This document shows, piece by piece, positions 1 to 12,340 of a DNA stretch of 64,000 nucleotides. The DNA comes from Orthonyx spaldingii (lineage: Eukaryota; Chordata; Aves; Passeriformes; Orthonychidae). Under the pieces are notes generated by a model that saw only the letters and a program-made list of their open reading frames with translations, ran no database searches and was not told the DNA's origin. The DNA is taken from NCBI GenBank assembly GCA_013397795.1, contig VZTJ01000255.1:1198503-1262502 (forward strand), in the 5' to 3' direction. A program made the translations under genes and the position numbers. Position 1 is the first letter of the stretch, and the number at the start of each line of letters is the position of its first letter.

Positions 1-2705
1 TATACTGTTCCAGTGTAACCAAGGTATATACAGGAAAAATATACAGCATTTATTATGAAAATATAATTCTTGTAGATATACTCAGAAAACTGCAAACATT
101 CATAAACATCTCTCTCTTTGGGGAAAGAGAAAAGTGCCATTTAACAGGTGTTAGAATGTAAATGACATCTCATTAGTGACTTCCTTTTGCAGCTCAGAGA
201 CAAATAAAACCTTCATTTAAAAGCATTAGTGTTGTTCCTAAGGGTTTCTGGTATCATAATGTTTTGGTTTATGATGATATTTAGCCTTTTCTAACATTCT
301 CACTTATTTCTACAGAATAAACCAGCCTCTGTCTTTAAAGTTAAGACTCAGAATAAAACCAGGGGTGGAAGAAGATGACTGTACAGCTATTTAAACCTTC
401 TTCCCTTGCAAGTAAGTGGCAGGGAATTATTGTCTGCTTTAACATGAGAAAAAAAGAGCAGCTCATCTTCATTCTGGACATCAACTGGTTTCTAACTTTC
501 CTCTGAAAGGTGTGAAAACCTCTGTATATTTCTAATGTGTAGTGTTTTGCAAAAGAGTTGCTTTCTATCATGATCTTCCCAAATAAACCCACTCCTCACA
601 AAACAGTTTTGGAAGGGTGTTAAATTACTTCAAGTGTTACTGAAATATTAATTAATTTCTTCTGGATTAATCACAATCCTGTGATTGCTACATCCCTGTT
701 TCCATCTTATAAAAAAAAGGAAAAAAATAGAAATCAAGCACAAGGACTTCTAGGGTAGCAAGGGGAGCCTTCACCTGACTTTTTAGGAATAACTGTGGTT
801 GAATAGTATGTTAAAAATGTGGGTGACCCTTTGGCAATGAAACTGTCAGATTCAATTTCCATGCTCTTCAACAAGGCTCCTGTGCACTGAGGGTGCAAGG
901 AGGTAGAGAAGATGAATGGTGTTCTTCAGCAGACATGGGAAGGAGCCTAAGAATCCCCTGACCTGGTCTTCAAGATCCATTTCTAACCAGCCAGAAACGC
1001 AAGAAGGTGTATGACCTTCCAGTTCAATGTTTGACACTGCTTGGAGTCAGAGGCCCTCCCTGTGGCTATTGAATAACTCACTCAGTTGACACTTTTTTTC
1101 CATTTTTCACATCATTTAATAGTTAGGCTTATTTATTTACTGGAGTTTTACCGTGTATGGTTTACTGTTGGTTCATATTCCTGTATCTGCAACAATGTGC
1201 CCATTTGGGATATTTTTCTGAAGATCCCAAAGATCACGGATGACAATGTATACTTTTCTACACTGTAAATTAGCTTTAAGCACTTAAGATAAAGCCTGAA
1301 GCATTATCTAAAAACCTCAAGGTAAATGAATGCATAAGTGCAAAGATAGAAAATAACAGTAAAAATGGTAACATAACAGTAATATTAATAATAATATGTG
1401 TTTTACACCTTTTCACTGTTAGTTTCACTCCTATCTCTTTCAATAAATCAGTTTACATCCTCAGGGGGCGTATTGTTTTTAGTCTCAACCATTCCTAAGC
1501 AAAGAACATTGCAGTGAAGGAACTGGGGACAAACAGGGAGATATTCAGCTTTACAATGAAAAAGAGATGCAAAAACTGTGAAAAGACATGCAAGAAACTG
1601 ACTCTTAGTGGATGGGAACAGATTAAACTGGCAGAAAATTCTGAATGCTGCAGGGAAAGCAAATAAAGAACTTTATTTACTCTTGCCTGGAATAAAAGAA
1701 TGAATGGGACATTCAACAGCTCCAAAAAGCAAAAACGAACATGATGATTACATCTACTTTTTGGAGTTCTGTAATTTGCACCTGTAGAAGTCATTATCAC
1801 ATAATATCATTATATTTTAAAGTAATACCATTTTGAGAATAATGTTGAGCACTTAGATCTGAATGAAAAAGGCATTGCAGGGAGTCTACAAGTCTGTTTG
1901 CAAAGCTTATGCATAAAAGTAGTCCGTTTTAGTAATTTTTAATGGTTTTTTTATTTTAAAATTCTAGATTAAACACATCTATCTCATTTACTCAATCCTT
2001 AATTATTCAGTGAGTTTGTCAAATATAAAAAAATGGGAAAGATGTTGCAGTTTAAAAAGAAAATTAAAGCTTAACAGAATTAATTCCACTTTTTAAGAGT
2101 TTTGACTATGGATTTTGTTTTATAACACGCAATGTATATTTCTATCCCATAATAACAAAAACCGTACATTTAACCATAATTTTCCTGGCTTTTGTTTGCA
2201 TAAACAAAGCACCTCACAAAACATGAAGTGTTTCAGTTAGAGCTTTTCAAAACATCAACATTTAAGTTATCTTCTTAAAGCCATAAAACCTGCTATCTAG
2301 AAATTTTCTAAATCACCTACTCAGATCTAATGGGAATATTTTGTTCAGGAATCTTCTGACATCCTTTTTATTTTTTTAATCAATGCGAATGCATGGAACA
2401 TTCTACAGCTTGATAGAGCACAACAAAGTATTAGGTAGTAAAAAAGAATTCACTGGATATCAATCAATAATAAATTAGAACAAACATTTGCTGAATAAGT
2501 GCGCAATAATTGTGTGACCAATTCATTCCATACCATTTTGTTACTTGGCCAGTGTATCATTTACAATTAATCTCGAGATAGTAGTGAATAAAGAGAGACT
2601 GGGTGAGGATTTTTTTTGTATATAGCAAAGTCAGACATAGTTCTGGGAAAACACTCTATTTATAGAGTGAAGAATATTTAACAATAAAGTTAGATGAGAA
2701 ATAAG
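1..2705. other. Unique AT-rich non-coding DNA
   Basis: No recognisable exon, repeat family or RNA gene was seen. The open frames are at most about 100 codons, lack any familiar motif, and are what chance gives in AT-rich DNA. The stretch is dominated by short A and T runs. Confidence 0.7.
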
Positions 2706-2710
2706 TATTT

Positions 2711-2776
2711 TAAATAAAACAGACAAAACAAACAAACAAAAACCCCCACCAAAACAATAAAAAACACCACCCAAAC
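2711..2776. repeat. A/C-rich low-complexity tract
   Basis: About 66 bases made almost only of A and C, including a short AAAC run (about three units) followed by C-rich spacers. This is low-complexity DNA; no element body is attached on either side. Confidence 0.75.
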
Positions 2777-3162
2777 GTATCTCCTGGGTTCAAAAATATG
2801 TTACAGTGATATTTTGTGATTTGCTCACAGGTTCCATTTTTCCAGTAGCGGCTTGGTTTGCCCCAGAAGAAAGAAGCACCATCAATTCCAGGCAGTGAGA
2901 GAGGGAGGTGCAGCGCACAAAGCTCTGGTATGATGTAAGGGTTTCTGCATTTTAATCTCTGTTCTCTTGTAATCTCCCTCTGTGGTTCAAGTCAAACCAC
3001 TTACTTCTTTTCTGCCACTGTTTCAATTTCAATACAATTTACTTATTTCCCAGGAGAAATGGAATGCTCATTTGTTATATGTAAAGCTGACTATAAAGCA
3101 AATACAACTCTCCAACACCCACTCCCCATTACTTTTGGAAATATCTTAAAATATTGGCAAGT

Positions 3163-3181
3163 GGAGGAGGGGGGAGGGGGG
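3163..3181 (+). repeat. Short G-rich purine tract
   Basis: Nineteen bases with runs GG, GG, GGGGGG and GGGGGG separated by single A residues. A two-tetrad G-quadruplex is possible on the plus strand. A three-tetrad form is not, because only two runs reach three G. Confidence 0.6.
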
Positions 3182-3672
3182 ACAGAAAGGACAAAAACAT
3201 TTGTGCTCTGCAAGTTATCCTGCTGCATCAGGGATTATATTGGCTTGCAGAAAAAAGGCATCTCTCTCATCCCAACGAGATCTTAGTGTCTTTCCCCTCA
3301 TCATCCCATGCCAGGACTGCTGATGCCTTTGTGATTAGTAAGGGAAGAGGTCTGTGACTGTTAAACACAAGATCCCTAATCTTGTCATCCCTTGTGGTTC
3401 CCCGGCCATCCTCTTGCTTGTCACTGACTTCAGTCAGCCTTTTGGTGACACCTTCAGCACCTGTGACAAAGTGCCCCAGGTCAGGTACTGTCAGCCCTCT
3501 CTTCTATCTTTTGCCTAAGGTAAGAAGTTTGTTTCCCTTGTCCCAAGGACAAGACTGTAGCAGTTATTTCCCCAAACAGCCTTGAGATCCAAAAGGGTCT
3601 TCAAGAAATCGATGTTTATTTGGAAAACAAGAAAAATACCACAGCCAAATCAAAGCTAAACTGTTCAAAAAC

Positions 3673-3706
3673 ACCTATCCCAGACTCCCCAGTGGCAGGG
3701 ATAGGT
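3673..3706. repeat. 9-bp perfect inverted repeat
   Basis: ACCTATCCC at 3673-3681 is the exact reverse complement of GGGATAGGT at 3698-3706, with a 16-base spacer. It lies inside the possible LTR. It is too short for a miRNA precursor. Confidence 0.7.
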
Positions 3707-4394
3707 CTAAACAATTGAAGTCACTGAAAGAAAATCATAAAATTCCTTGCTTGGATTTCCAAAGTCCTGCATCTCTCTCAACTGTCAAAGTCCTTGTATG
3801 ACCCTCAGTACTCAGATGTCTCTGAGTCCCCAGCGTCACCGTTCTCGGTCTCTTGAAGCTAGATAGATATCTGTCAATTATACCCTTCAGGGTACTTTGA
3901 TGTGGCCAGATATGACCTTACTCATTACCATACCAGGCATGAAAACATCTTTTGTATAGACAATAAGATTTGTTCATGCCATATGCAGCCTCCTTTCTTT
4001 GGCCTGGCTTATACCATGTTGTCTAGCCCAGTTTGATACTATATATGCAGTTTCTGTAATTGGTACAGTACTTTGTTGTAATTGCTGCTTTACTCCTGCA
4101 CCAAAACTCAGTGGTGTTTGTCTAGTCTTACAGTGAATGAATATGCTTGTACTGCCTTCTCAAATATGGAGAATATCCATCTTCAAATGCAGTTATTTAA
4201 TGCTAGGTAGATTTTTATTGACACGGCACAGCAGGTTACCTGAAACTATGTCAATCAGAAGTGCGGAGGGATCATTTTTCATAACAATTCTCAATGAAAT
4301 ACTTCTATAACAAATGTACTACTGTCATTATCCAAAATTAAAATTACTGAAATTGCAACAGTCTTTCTCTCATGCAGTACTTTTGCAGGCAAAG

Positions 4395-4396
<2 letters not shown>

Positions 4397-4456
<60 letters not shown>

Positions 4457-4466
4457 CCCCCCCCCC
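4397..4466. repeat. (AC)29 microsatellite with poly-C end
   Basis: A perfect AC dinucleotide run covers 4397-4454, about 29 units, and passes directly into a run of 13 C (4454-4466). Such perfect long tracts are normally length-polymorphic. The poly-C end and the nearby N at 4487 suggest sequencing slippage, so the exact lengths are unreliable. The long (CV)n and (TH)n peptides readable across it are artefacts of the repeat. Confidence 0.97.
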
Positions 4467-4486
4467 TCATAGACCCCACAAAGAAT

Positions 4487-4487
4487 N
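4487..4487. other. Single ambiguous base
   Basis: One N lies 20 bases after the poly-C run, most likely a base-calling failure behind the homopolymer. Confidence 0.95.
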
Positions 4488-4926
4488 CTCTTATAGCCCC
4501 CAAGTAGTATATTTTTTAAAAGAGAGAGTTGGTATTCATGGGAAGCTGGTTATTTTAGTGTCATCTTATTTCTGAGACACTAAGCAGAGCCTATATGGAG
4601 ACTGGTTCTCCAACACAGCAGCTTGTTAAGGGGAGTTGAGTGACATCCCAGCATACATCTAGCTTCCTACTGAGTCTCCAACATCTGTTACTGCCTAACT
4701 GCCTGAAATACGTAGTGCTTTCTAAGAAAAAAAGTAAGGTTTGTTTTTGTTTTTACACATATGCTCAGCTGAAAAGTGTGTGAGCTGATCCCCATCACAT
4801 CCTTGGACATCTATGTCATCTGCTTACATACTGCAAGATATAGACTGATTTAGTGTAAGCTTTGCTCTGCTAACATTTTCTTAAAGACACAGAGAAAGGT
4901 AAATAAAGCTGGAAAAACATCCATCC

Positions 4927-4942
4927 ATATATATATATATAT
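4927..4942. repeat. (AT)8 short simple repeat
   Basis: Eight AT units within unique sequence. Confidence 0.85.
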
Positions 4943-7900
4943 CTCACTATTATACAGGCAGGAACTATGTTGAGTTGACAAAAAATGTGGGTGTTCTTTC
5001 AAACAAACTTAGTGATGGAAGCTTAACAAAGCTGTAGTGGGTGATAAATCTTGAGGGCAGATCCCAGTTCTGGAAATGGGCACAAAGTTTAGGCTCAAAT
5101 CCAAGCATACTGCATTAAACCTAAATATTTTAAGTCTGATATGTATCAGACAGCTAATTTGTTGGATCAAGTCATCATCACTATAAAAACCCCATATCCT
5201 GAAACTGCCAAATCCAAGTTCAGAATTTAGCAGGAAAATGTCTGGCTCCTATTCAAAAACACAATGCAGAAGTGCCTGTGCTCCCAGAATCAGTCCCTAG
5301 TGCATGACCACCTTCAGGTAGAAGCAGCCAGATGGGAACAAACAGTGCTCTGCATTGCAAGTCCTGGAAAAATTCCAGATGAATGACGGGTAGGAAATAG
5401 CAGTAAAATTTAAGCATTAAATACCACTAAAAAGATATATAATGTAAGAAAATATTGAATCAAAACTAAATCCTTTATAAAATTCAAGGTCGTCTTAATA
5501 GGTAAAATCTTCTAACCCATAAAAACTGGGGTTCAGCTGATCTCAAGAAGAAAAACCAGTAAATTTCACAGTGCATTCCAATAGGCAAAAAATTGTAGAA
5601 GTTTTCTTAATTTCAGCATTAGGAATAAAATCCATCAAAAGCCAGAAAAAAGGAAGCATGGGATGCTGGACACAGCTGTCTAATCAGACCTTGGCTAATG
5701 TAAACAAGATCTAGTAAGTGAATCTGTAACTGTTATATGAATAAACTTCAGAAAACATCAGGTCTGTGTTATATTATTGAATGATACAACTATATTTAAG
5801 TAACTACAACGTTTAATTTTATTCTTTTTTTAGTTAGTTAAGAAAATCCATACATCACTACCAAATAAAAGAAAAAAAGTGTTTCCTTAGACTATTCCAT
5901 TACTTGCTAGGGCCGCATAATAAGTTTAAGCAAAAATATTTAAATGTAAGTTTTTATTGGGATAAAGAGTGCTCAAAGGGGAGTTTGAATCTAACCACAG
6001 TATTATGACAGCACAATTTTGGTAGCAGAAATATTGTTTGGAAGGAGGCATTTCTTAGTAGCAAACTGAGTCAGTAAGAGCAAGTTACTTCTGGAATCAG
6101 TATTTTTTAATTAACATCTAGTGCCAATCCACATATTTGGGGCTTATCTTAAAAGCAGGCATAAATTAGGGCTTTATATACATCACTGACAGTCTGTCCC
6201 AGCAGAGTGTTTCTCCCCACTAAGGCAGGTAGCAAAGTCAAGGGCAAAGGTTTTAAGAGAAGTAAAGCATAGCCAAGGGAAGAGAGCAGAACTACAAAGG
6301 AAATGTGATATTAATACTGTAGGAAGAAGATGTCAGAATTGGAGGAGAGGCAAGAACGAATGCAGAAAAGCTAATGCATTGAGGCAGTTAACGATATGCA
6401 AACGGATTCGTCCCATTCACAACTCCAGGCATCTCTGTTTATTGGTATGGGTAGCTACCAAAAGAAATCTAATTGCATTAAAATTTGACTGATGAGAAGG
6501 CAGACACTCAGAAAAATTATTTGTTTGCTTCAGCTGTCCCATAGGTGAAATTCCAAATATTCCCACAAAGCTATAGGCAAATAAAAAACAGCAAAAAGAA
6601 CATAAGAGATATAAAATTCAGAAAACTCAAAAACTTCATGTTACAGCTGCAGTATACCTTCTCACTGTTTATAATAGCAAGTAAAACAAATACAAGACCT
6701 GAGTATGTTTAAAATCTGTTCTGAAAATACACTCAGCTTTTCTTTGTTTTCCAAAAGAGCTACACCATCTACAGTGACCTGGTACATAAGCCCCTGAGAA
6801 TTAATGAGAAGGATTAATACATATTGTTATGACTCAAAGCATTTTATGATTAAAAAAGGGCCCATTTAACCATAATGATTCAAATTTAGCTGCAGCAATA
6901 GCAGGCGAAATTCCCATTGATTTAAGTGAGGCTGAATTCAGTTCTCATCTCTTATGCCTTAATAACACTGTGGGCCTGAATATGACAGTGCCTCTTACTT
7001 TGTGTTTAACCAAAACAAATGTCTTAAAGGCCATCATTCATCTTTAACCCTCAATAGAGTGCTGTTTCATCATTTTCTCCCTACAAGGTGTATCTCTTAA
7101 TTCAAATGTATGCAATAAAAAGCATTCCCAAAGTATATCATATCTAGTTAACCATGTTAAGTATTCCCTAAATGGAAAGGTCATTGATATTGGATGGATT
7201 TCTCAATTGGAACAGAAGACTATATCTCTGAGGAATTTTTATAGATGACATCCATATGTCTTAATTCCAGATTGTTTAATGCAGAGTACTTTTTGGTAGA
7301 TACATTAAACAACATAATGAGTTAAAAAAATAAAGAATTAAAAATAAAAGTCTCCTTCATCTACTTCATGTCTTGATTTAGATTTTATTTGGTTGGACAG
7401 TGCAAAAAAATATATATTAGGTTACTTGTGATAGCATTTTAAGAACACACACCCAAATGTCTTGAAATCTGAGTGTGCTGCACTCTACAGAAAAAAAAAC
7501 TTTCAACTGAAACATAATAAACCAAATAATTGAAAATCCTGGTGTTTTGTCTGAAGTTAAACAGACATTTATAGGACTTTATGCAGTCACTAATTTTGAC
7601 TTCTGCACTGTTGTATAAAACACAGTATTCACAAATTTCATAAAGTATCAAGGTAGTTCCCAAATTACTCATTTTTCTGTTCCAGAGATAAAGATTTATT
7701 TAGGGTAACTTGAAACCAAAACTATTTTCTTCTATGTTCAGACCCCACCCAAGGCAGTTATTATCAGAATATGTTTTCCTGTCATGCCATGATTCTGTAT
7801 CTCAAATGCCTCCACAGTGCATTGCCTGTCTCATGTGCCCCTCCTGCATAGATCTCACATCTGCTCACCTTTATAAGGAGAGCCCAGAGGACAGGCCTTG

Positions 7901-8049
7901 GTGGCCTTCAACTGTCCCAAGGAGGAAGAAGGAAACAACAGCACACAGGAGTGCTTGTTTTAAAAGCTATCCAGCTTGCTTCTGGGAACAAAGCCTTGGA
8001 TACAGTAGGGTGAAGAAAGGCTACAGAAATGCAGCACTCTGAAATTTCA
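4943..8049. other. Unique AT-rich non-coding DNA
   Basis: No repeat family, RNA gene or exon is recognised. Open frames stay at or below 110 codons; the one from 7710 opens with TTG, not ATG, and has no familiar domain. Confidence 0.7.
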
Positions 8050-8062
8050 GAAATTTCTAGAA
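8050..8062 (+). promoter_or_regulatory. Perfect three-unit heat-shock-element match
   Basis: The bases read GAA-at-TTC-ta-GAA, matching the HSF consensus nGAAnnTTCnnGAAn exactly. A further GAAnnTTC pair lies directly upstream (8041-8048), but with a one-base rather than two-base gap. A TATAAAAA sequence follows at 8138-8145, about 75 bases downstream. No credible gene follows: the frame from 8156 to 8536 has no ATG at all. A chance match is quite possible in 64 kb of AT-rich DNA. Confidence 0.3.
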
Positions 8063-9289
8063 ACACTACCACCACCACTAGACATACATCACCAATTCTG
8101 AGGTGGTGATTAACCATCATGATGATACTTTGGGGACTATAAAAATACCACGCAATTGGTTTTCATCTTTATTCATAAGAATAAAGGAGAAATTGTCCAA
8201 ATAGAAATCAGCAAAACGTGGTGCAGGTGGAAGTTGAAGGAGTGCTCCGTGGTCCCTTCTCTTATATCCAAGCCTGAACTCAAGTGGGGCAGCACCCCAC
8301 TGGTCTTTGGTGGCTCCTTCCTGTGGTACTTTCTCTCTGAACAGGCTTTACCCAAACCAAACAATCCTGATCAGCAAGAGATCACAGCTCTCACACTACC
8401 CCTGATTACCACCACTACAGACTACAATGCTAAGAGGTGGCAAGCAAATTGGTGGGGGGAAGGGAAGGGCCAGACAGTAGCAGTCTTTAATTCAAGATAT
8501 TGGCAACCTTTTAATGAAGATGCTGGACAACGTTAGCAAGGGGCTTGAACAGTCTTTTCTTCATGTTTCTTGAAAAGACTGACCTGGCTGAAATAAAGAG
8601 CTTGTTTTTACAAAACCAGACTGACAAGACTAATTTAAAAAGGGCGTTCAGTGAATCATTTCTTTTAGATGTGACTGTAACATCAGTTTGAGAAAACTGC
8701 ATGGAATTATGCACCAGGTAAGAAGCAGTCCTGTGTTTTAGGTGAAAAGAGAGTTTGTGCACAAGTCAGTATTAATCTTAGACCCTAACAGAAACCTTTG
8801 ATCAGCAACATCTTTTTCCTACCTTCTGTTTAAACAAAGAAGGAAAGACACTATCACAGTGCTCCTTAAAATGTACAAATAATTTCTTCTTGTCCTGAGT
8901 TTGCTTTGCATCTCCATTGATTCTGCTGATGAGAATTTTGCTGCTGCTGCAGAATCACACAAGGGTACCTTCCCCTGCACAAGGGTAGCGGCAACAGCTT
9001 CCTCCGAGCAAGACCTTTCCTGCTTCACCTTTCAGGTCATGCTGCCTCACTGATATTTAAATTTTTTTAAATGGCTTAGCATGCACTTCTGAGTCCTCAT
9101 CTTTAGACAAACTCTTGGTTCACCTTCTAGACCTAGACTCCTCCAAGATCAGCCTCACATAAATATTGTTAGTTAAAGCTACTCAGATCAGGACAGACCT
9201 ATTCTGTTCAGCCTTTTTTCCCCCCTCCCTTTTTCAAAAAAAAAGGGCAAACTGTTTTATATCGACAACCATCTGTGAGCCTGTCTTTT
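8063..9289. other. Unique non-coding DNA
   Basis: This contains the longest open frame of the window (8156-8536, plus strand, 126 codons), but that frame starts with TTG and contains no methionine codon. No domain or splice-bounded exon could be justified. The rest is ordinary unique sequence. Confidence 0.65.
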
Positions 9290-9495
9290 AGGCCATCAAA
9301 CTCTTCCATCCATTACCAAGAGCCTTCCTCACCTCCGCTGCATGACAGCGCAATAAAGATGACATACTAATTCAATGACTTGTAATTTCAGCTAAACAAA
9401 GACAAGTGCTGCAGCTTCTCCTTTTGTATTTCGGTGCCATATCGGCGAAGCCAGCTATGCAAACATAGCACTGGGAGGGTTTTATGACAGCAGTT
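9290..9495. promoter_or_regulatory. Candidate conserved non-coding element
   Basis: A compact block of about 200 bases without simple repeats. It has several CpGs (unusual in this window), a TAATT motif near 9368 and a TATGCAAA octamer-like motif near 9457. The texture is like vertebrate conserved non-coding DNA, but this is inference without alignment. Confidence 0.25.
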
Positions 9496-9753
9496 GAATG
9501 GGGAGAGTAGCTTGGTGTTGCTTTTTTATGGGTTTTGGCTCCATGATATTTGGCTCAGTGCTGCTGGCCATTGCCATTGTGTCTGGATTCTATGTCAGCA
9601 GCAGCTAATTGTTCCAATAATGTTTATCATAGGGATCCACCAGGGAGCTGTATATGTGGAGATAAGCTACAGGGCAATGATACTCACTATCTTACTGATC
9701 TCTATACACAGTGCTTTTGCTTCATGCCAAAAAGCTCTTTAGGTTTCCAGTCT

Positions 9754-9789
9754 AAAAAAGAAAGGAAAAAAAAAAAAAAAGGAAAAAAT
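9754..9789. repeat. A-rich tract
   Basis: About 36 bases of A with a few G, including a run of 16 A. There is no retroposed body upstream that would make it a poly(A) tail. Confidence 0.85.
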
Positions 9790-12186
9790 AACAGCTTAAT
9801 CATTGTGCCAACAATAGTGTCTAAGGGGATGTAATCAGGTTCCTCTGATAATCTTAGTAACACATGAAAGTCATGCGCAAAAGCAGTAATTGAAGTAGTT
9901 GGTTCTTTCTACCACCTGCTGTTGAAGTCACAGGTTAATCTAAATGAGGTCCCCTTCCTATGAAGTGGGATGCAGAGCACTTTTAAAAACATGAAAACGT
10001 CTTATGCAGGCTTTGCAAAATAATAAAGAAACAGTTCATTAAATGAAAAGTATTAAGAATCCAGTGCTTGCTCAACATTTCATGCTGCTATCGGGTGCCA
10101 TATCCAAGTGGAAAAGCCATTCTAATGTTTAAACCCCAATGCACACTTCAGTTTGCATGAGGAAGCAGACAAAAGGAATTTTTCAGGCAGATGCCCCCAA
10201 ATAACTAGACATTAGGGAGTCAATGTAACAGGTAGCAAGAAAGTGATTGGCTTTTAGGGTTTGTTTTTGACCCCCAAGAATAATACAGAAATAAATTTCT
10301 AAGGACACAATGACATGCTTTTATGTATTTACCAGTAGATAATTTGCATTCCTAATTCTCTTGCAAGTTCTTCACATTATTTCAAGGATTACAAAATAAA
10401 CAGTTGAAGATTTGAGCTCTGAACTGGTCAATTTACAATGTTTTCCAGCTGTGTTTTGATCCACAACCCAAATATAGGACAAAAGCAATAAAATGAAAAT
10501 GTCATTGTGGTTAAGAACCACTATAATTACAAACACTCTTTGTACCTTTTACCATAATAAATTACTTATAATTAAAGCCTCAATGCTGTGGCTGTATTAC
10601 CAGCTAACTATTATTCTTACTGGCCCTGTGAAGTTGCCCCAAGATCTCTGCCACACACATTATTAATCTGCTTAAGTATTAGGTGCATAAACTCAGCAGA
10701 GTTAATAAAATGCTATAGCTTCATCTCCAAAGTACAGAAATCCCTCCCTTATGGAAAAGTCCTGAAGGATTTAATAAGGATACCACTAGTTATTTCCTAT
10801 AGAAATTACTCCGAAGTAATTTACATAATTTGAGAAAATGATATACTTCCTACAGGCTTTTGAACCATCCTAAGGGATTCTGTAGGAAAGATAGCAGACT
10901 TTCTGAAATTTTATTCAATATTATAATATTCTACTATATTCTAGAGAAATCTTCCATGAATCTTCTCTGAAGTTAAACTGATGCTGTTGCTGGGAACAGC
11001 ACGTTTGTGAGTATTTTTTCCCTTTTGTTTCGTGCCATACACAGTGACTGCATCAGCATTATCAAGCAAAGCTGCACAGTGGGACTGGATCTGTAGAGCC
11101 AAACAGCTGGGGCTGAGGATACAGAATTCACATTATACACATTTTTGGGTGGTGGTTAAAACGGGCTAGTTTTATTGTGGTGCCTTGGGCCAGCTGCTGT
11201 GGACTAGGTGTGCTCCTAGAGAGTGTCCTTTGCTTTAGTTTCACATAAAATTGCAGTATTTGAAGTTTCTCTTCAAAAGCACATCTATTGCCAAACTAAT
11301 AGGTTAATGCAGATGTACCAGCATACCAGTGTCTTCTGTGTACCATATAAGCCATGCTTCATTGGGAGGAATTGTTTTTTGTGAGAAATGGGTGAAAGTC
11401 AAGGCAGAATATGACACATTAGAAATATTTCAGGCATAAAGTAAGAAACAAGTCTTCAAATGCATTTACATCTACCACAATGACTGAATCCATAACAAAA
11501 CAATACAGCAACAAAGTCCAGAGAACTGTGGTGAAAATTGGAAATCTTCATGCCAAAAACCCAGACAATATTTCTATAGTTATTCATAAGTAGTGAACAA
11601 AATGAACTGATCATTCACTTGTATTTGTTTGCTCTTTCAGGGTTATCCTGACACAGACAATACAGCTAGGGAAACTTTTAACTGTGTATCATTGACAGAA
11701 GAATAAAAAAAACCAAACCAAAAACCCAAATAAACAATTTAAAGTGTTTTTCAAGATGCCAACTTTCACCAACTTTCTCAGAAATTTTGAGACACCTCAG
11801 GTTTCTCTATGTTAAAAGAAAAGCTAAGCACACACAGAGAGATCCTGCAACCATCAAAACTAATAGTTAGTAAAAGCAGAATGTAATACAGACTATCCTT
11901 TAATAAGGAATAGGATGATGATATACAAAGTGCAGCCTACATGGACTTCTGAGATCCCCTTGCTGCATAGCCTGAGTGATATATTTTCATTTTTCACATT
12001 CATCTTGCTTTTTATTTTAGAAATCAAGGCCTGATTTTGCCATCATTAGTCACAATGAGTAGTAACTGACTCTGCAAGTAATCCCTATTGATTTCAGTAT
12101 TAATTCTTGTTAAATGCTGTTCATACTGGAGAATAGGTGCCACGAAGGAGAAGTTAGAAGGATTCATGTACTGTTTAATCTTATTT
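9790..12186. other. Unique AT-rich non-coding DNA
   Basis: No gene or interspersed repeat was recognised. An octamer-type ATTTGCAT lies at 10342-10349, and an A/C-rich patch at about 11705-11735. Open frames are short and featureless. Confidence 0.7.
9909..9922 (-). promoter_or_regulatory. Weak CTCF-like motif
   Basis: On the minus strand the bases read ACAGCAGGTGGTAG, matching 12 of 14 positions of the CTCF core CCASYAGRKGGCRS. The usual C after GG is T. A single-motif prediction only. Confidence 0.2.
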
Positions 12187-12340
12187 CATCTCTCTTTTTC
12201 CTCCTTCATATTAGTGTGTGTGCATTCGTCTGTCTCTCTATTTCAATCCCCTACTTTTTGCCCCAGCCCTTTCCAGATCTTAGATGCTGTTCTCTCCCTT
12301 CCTGACCCTTCCTCCCTCTCTGCCCTCTCCCCTCCCCTGT
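12187..12340. repeat. Pyrimidine-rich tract
   Basis: About 150 bases strongly biased to C and T on the plus strand, most extreme at 12290-12340 where C/T runs are broken by single purines. It includes a short (TG)n patch. Such tracts can form triplex structures. The open frame across it is compositional. Confidence 0.6.

Larger units (their letters stand above)
2777..4396. other. Non-coding block, partly GC-richer; possible decayed LTR within it
   Basis: From about 3280 to 4140 the base composition is more balanced than in the flanks. Read on the minus strand, 4133 to 3489 begins TGT and ends ACA, with an AATAAA signal roughly 120 bases from its end and a TATA-like stretch well upstream. That is the layout of a solo LTR. 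No target-site duplication could be seen (GGTAC before, GTGAA after) and no known family was recognised, so the LTR idea stays tentative. No gene is supported; the open frames of 67-75 codons here are overlapping and featureless. Confidence 0.4.

Noticed and set aside
7710..8042. 110-codon frame, plus strand
   Set aside because: It starts with TTG, has no familiar domain and is of a length expected by chance.
8156..8536. Longest open frame of the window, 126 codons, plus strand
   Set aside because: It opens with TTG and contains no ATG at all. No domain was recognised and no splice-bounded exon could be argued; a chance frame.
9754..9789. A-rich tract as the tail of a processed pseudogene
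   Set aside because: No transcript-like or gene-like sequence is recognised upstream and no target-site duplication was seen.
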